The notes under the pieces: model-generated
What the model saw: the letters and a program-made list of their open reading frames with translations, nothing else
Told to the model about the DNA's origin: nothing
Databases searched by the model: none
Translations under genes and position numbers: made by a program
Shown here: one piece after another, positions 61,262 through 64,000 of the stretch
Layout of the letters: each line of letters starts with the position of its first letter
Position numbering within the stretch: the first letter of the stretch is position 1
DNA from: Rostratula benghalensis
Lineage: Eukaryota > Chordata > Aves > Charadriiformes > Rostratulidae
Direction: 5' to 3'
DNA: 64,000 bases
Assembly (NCBI GenBank): GCA_013399305.1
Contig: VXAI01000019.1
Span: 2,927,279 to 2,991,278, forward strand

Positions 61262-61976
61262 TAATCTCAAGCACAAATAGAGGATGGGCATACAATGGAT
61301 TGAGAGCAGCCTCTGAGAAGGACTCGGGGATGTTAGTGGATGAGAAGCTCAACATAAGCTGGCAACATGCTCACAGCCCAGAAAGCCAATTGTATCCTGG
61401 GCTGCATCAAAACCAGCAAGGCCAGCAGGTCAAGAGAGAATTCTGTCCCTCTGCTTCACTGGAGAAACCTCATGTGGAGTACTGTGTCCAGCTCTGGAGC
61501 CCCCAACATAAGAAGAACATGGACCTTTTGGAGTAGGTCCAGAGGAGGGCCAAAAAAACATGCCTAGAGGGCTGGAGCACCTCCCCTATGAAAACACTTT
61601 GAGAGCACTGGGGATGTTCAGCTTGGAGAAGAGAAAGCTCCAGGGGAACCTTATAGCAACCTTCTAGTTCTTAAATGGGGGTACAGGAGAGATGAGGAGG
61701 GACTCTTCATCAGGAGTGTAGTGACAGGGTGAGAGGTAACAGTTTATAAACTGAAAGAAGGGAGATTTGGCTTAGACATGAGGAAGAAATTCTTTGCTGT
61801 AAGGGTGGTGAGGCACTGGCCCAGGTTGCCCAGAGAAGCTGTGGCTGCCCCATCCTTGGAGGGGTTCAAGGCCAGGCGGGATGGGGCTTTGAGCAACCTG
61901 GTCTGGTGGGAGGCGTTGGAAGTGGGCTTGGAACTGGATGATCCCAAACCATTTCATGACTCTCTGATTCTATGAT
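61262..61976 (+). mobile_element. CR1 LINE, 3' 715 bases with broken ORF2 C-terminus
   Basis: The longest CR1 copy here. It begins in the last part of ORF2, after the reverse-transcriptase core, with VDEKLNISWQ. A frame shift then gives AQKANCILGCIK, and a shift back gives [20 protein letters not shown]. These blocks are typical of the CR1 ORF2 C-terminus. A stop follows, and no catalytic residues are present. Then come 'gaggaagaaattctttgctg', 'ggttgcccagagaagctgtg', 'gaggggttcaaggccaggcg', and a shortened 3' UTR lacking the usual 'tccctgcccatggcagggg' and 'ctttaaggtcccttc' boxes, ending in TCTGATTCTATGATT. Frames of 60-78 codons on both strands here are this element. It cannot move by itself. 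Confidence 0.96.
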
Positions 61977-63906
61977 TTTTGAGGCTATACTCCACAAGAT
62001 TCAAGACTATAAGAAGCTTTAATGATTCACTATTACGAAAGCTACTTATCTCAAGAATAATTTGTTTTGATATTTCTGTTACTGCCAGATTTTCCATTAG
62101 TAATGGAATAAAAGATACAGATGAGTAGAAGCACTTTTAAGTTTTCTTAATTACTGCAAGTCAAATTTTGCCCTTTTGAAGATATATATTATGAAATGTG
62201 AATATATAAATGTGAATACCAGAAGGTCAATTAAATTAATTGGTGATGTTCCATATTATTTTTTCTTTTCTATTCATTTATTTTAAGGTACTCTGCTTCT
62301 TGCTTTAGAAGAAGGAGCAACTGTTTACTGGAGAACAAAACTGCCAGACACTATGTATTATTGAAACTGCTTAACCCAATTCATACCCTTATTTTGTACA
62401 GTCCACTTACTCTGAAGCCTTGGATCTCTGGGAGATCAATAGAAGAATAGCAAAGTTGATCATAAAGATTTATGTACTGCTCCATTAGTATTATAAACAA
62501 CAATATATCGGTGTGAAAAGGGTAATAATTAGGTGCAATGTAAGACTCCATTCCCCCTTATACTTTTTATTATTGCTAAAGTAACATAAGAGGTAGTCAA
62601 GTCCATTTGTATTTTAGTAGAATTACTCTTAATGGTTCTGTCAGTGATAGGGCTAACACAGACAGGTAACCATGACAACCAGGTCATGCTTGTTCTTAGT
62701 TAGTTAGTTAAAACAAAACCTGATTTAATTCTGTATCTGAGATGAAAAGAACAAAGCCCTATGCATTCTCTCCTTCTGGTAAACCTTCAAAAGGAAGCTG
62801 GCAGTGACCGCCATTTAATTCCAGACATTAAAAATGCATCTGAACTTTATAAGAGTAGGAGCTGCATAACTTAGAAAAAATGATTTCTCCCATTTTAAGT
62901 CATTTTACATGTGGGCTAATGGAAATTTACATTTTTTTAATCAATATTTCAAGTGTTAAGATACTTAGCAAGATACAAAGAGACATTTTTTATGTACTTG
63001 TACATGAAGAGGAAGGATATTTTTTTGACTCAGACTGATATAGTGCATCAAAACCTAATAAAGATTTGAACTTAAAGAAAATTACCATGTTCTTCATTAA
63101 AACAAGCAACAAAAGATAAAATGTAAGTAAAATGATTTTGCTGGGAGACTGCAAAATCTCTGAAAAACGTGGTATTAACAGAGTATGAGGAATACAGAAA
63201 ATTGCATATATTGAACATAAATTGAACATGAGAAAAGAAGGGGAAAGCACATCTTTAAAGGAACTGGTAATTTATCATCAGAGGACAGTTAAATTTGTTG
63301 TCTTAATGCTTACAAGAGTATTAGGCTTAAATGAGGAGAAGGGTACATCTAATCAATTTTTTTACAATGCTGCATGAACTGAATGAAGAAATGAGACTCA
63401 CATGTATTTTCTTCATTTGGTAGCAGCTCTTGACAAAGAGCTCATGGGTTTTTTTGAATTTTGAATTGTCCACATTTTCTTTGATTCAAGTTTACCAGTT
63501 CATAGCTAAACTACAGCAAAGATGAAATAGAATGAAACTGTACTCATCCTACACTGAAGTATTCTGAGTAGCTTTAAAACCATGTTTTATTGACCCTGGT
63601 AAATTCAGCTGAGTTATAAGAAGCAGTTTCATGATGAAATGATTGAGTGGTATCTGTGAGCCAAGTGATGCTGAAGGACTTTTTAGGCTCCCTCCCCCTT
63701 ATTCGTCTCTAAGGTCTTAGAGCAAACACTGGTGAATGTGCGACATTAAATTGTATTAGAGAGGTGAGTGAAGATTAGATACTGAGATTCAATCTTTTAT
63801 AAATTTCACCTGATGAAAATTGTACTGCCTCTCAGAAAAAAAGAACGTGTCTCCCTACCCCGTTCTCTTGAGTTATTTAATATTAGTTATAAAAATACAT
63901 TACATT
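61977..63906. other. Unique AT-rich non-coding stretch
   Basis: No gene is recognised. A TTAGTTAGTTAGTTA run lies near 62697-62711. The 86-codon minus-strand frame at 62990-63250 is hydrophobic, but such frames are common in AT-rich DNA. Confidence 0.6.
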
Positions 63907-64000
63907 CTGTTGGAGCGAGTCCAGAGGAGGGTCAAAAAGAAGATCAGAGGGCTGGAGTATCTCCCCTAGAAAAAGCAAGTTGAGAGAGTTGGATATTTTC
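63907..64000 (+). mobile_element. CR1 LINE, fragment running off the window
   Basis: 'gttggagcgagtccagagga', 'gatcagagggctggagtatc' and 'tcccctagaaaaagcaagtt' match CR1 at the end of ORF2, the same part of the element as about 61525-61620. It continues past the window edge, so its 3' end and total length cannot be judged. Confidence 0.9.

Noticed and set aside
1..64000. Search for CRISPR arrays, bacterial operons, toxin or defence systems, and intact viral genes
   Set aside because: Base composition, CR1 elements, microsatellites and absence of long ORFs show vertebrate nuclear DNA. None of these systems was seen.

Overview
This is AT-rich vertebrate nuclear DNA, most likely from a bird. The main evidence is eleven fragments of chicken-repeat-1 (CR1) LINE retrotransposons. 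Several keep the diagnostic 3' end: 'caacctggtctggtgggagg', then 'gatgatctttaaggtc', then the short tandem ATTCTATG/ATTCTGTG tail. Together they cover roughly 2.5 kb, about 4% of the window. That low density, with no other abundant dispersed repeat, fits an avian genome better than a mammalian one. Crocodilians and turtles also carry CR1, so the assignment is probable, not certain.

I find no protein-coding gene I can support, no rRNA, no convincing tRNA, no CRISPR and no operon-like structure. Almost all open reading frames are 60-110 codons, without recognisable domains, as expected by chance in AT-rich DNA. The two longest (152 and 168 codons, both minus strand) have no recognisable fold, and one overlaps a CR1 fragment. 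The window is best read as intergenic or deep-intronic sequence.

Layout. 1-2.8 kb: four CR1 3' ends packed together, the last inverted relative to the others. 2.8-37.4 kb: mostly unique AT-rich DNA with one CR1 (6.8 kb), simple repeats, a 190-base assembly gap (27,628-27,817) and several stretches that look like conserved non-coding elements (about 7.9-8.2, 9.1-9.6, 18.5-18.7, 28.0-29.8, 32.9-33.3, 34.0-34.6 and 35.3-35.6 kb). 37.4-45.3 kb: an old inverted CR1, a GC-rich island of unknown origin (40.56-40.87 kb), a CR1 at 44.0 kb and a long CTTT/CCTT microsatellite. 45.3-54.3 kb: 9 kb with no recognisable repeat. 54.3-64 kb: four more plus-strand CR1 pieces, the longest (61.26-61.98 kb) keeping the broken C-terminal part of ORF2, and the last running off the window edge.

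No genes work together here. The items most worth checking are the clusters of homeodomain, POU and E-box motifs around 28-29.8 and 34-34.6 kb, three exon-like modules bounded by good splice-site consensus (8,422-8,464; 33,229-33,269; 56,247-56,326), a protein-like minus-strand ORF at 56,129-56,321 with a plausible acceptor, and the GC-rich island. I found no previously undescribed biological system that the sequence itself supports.
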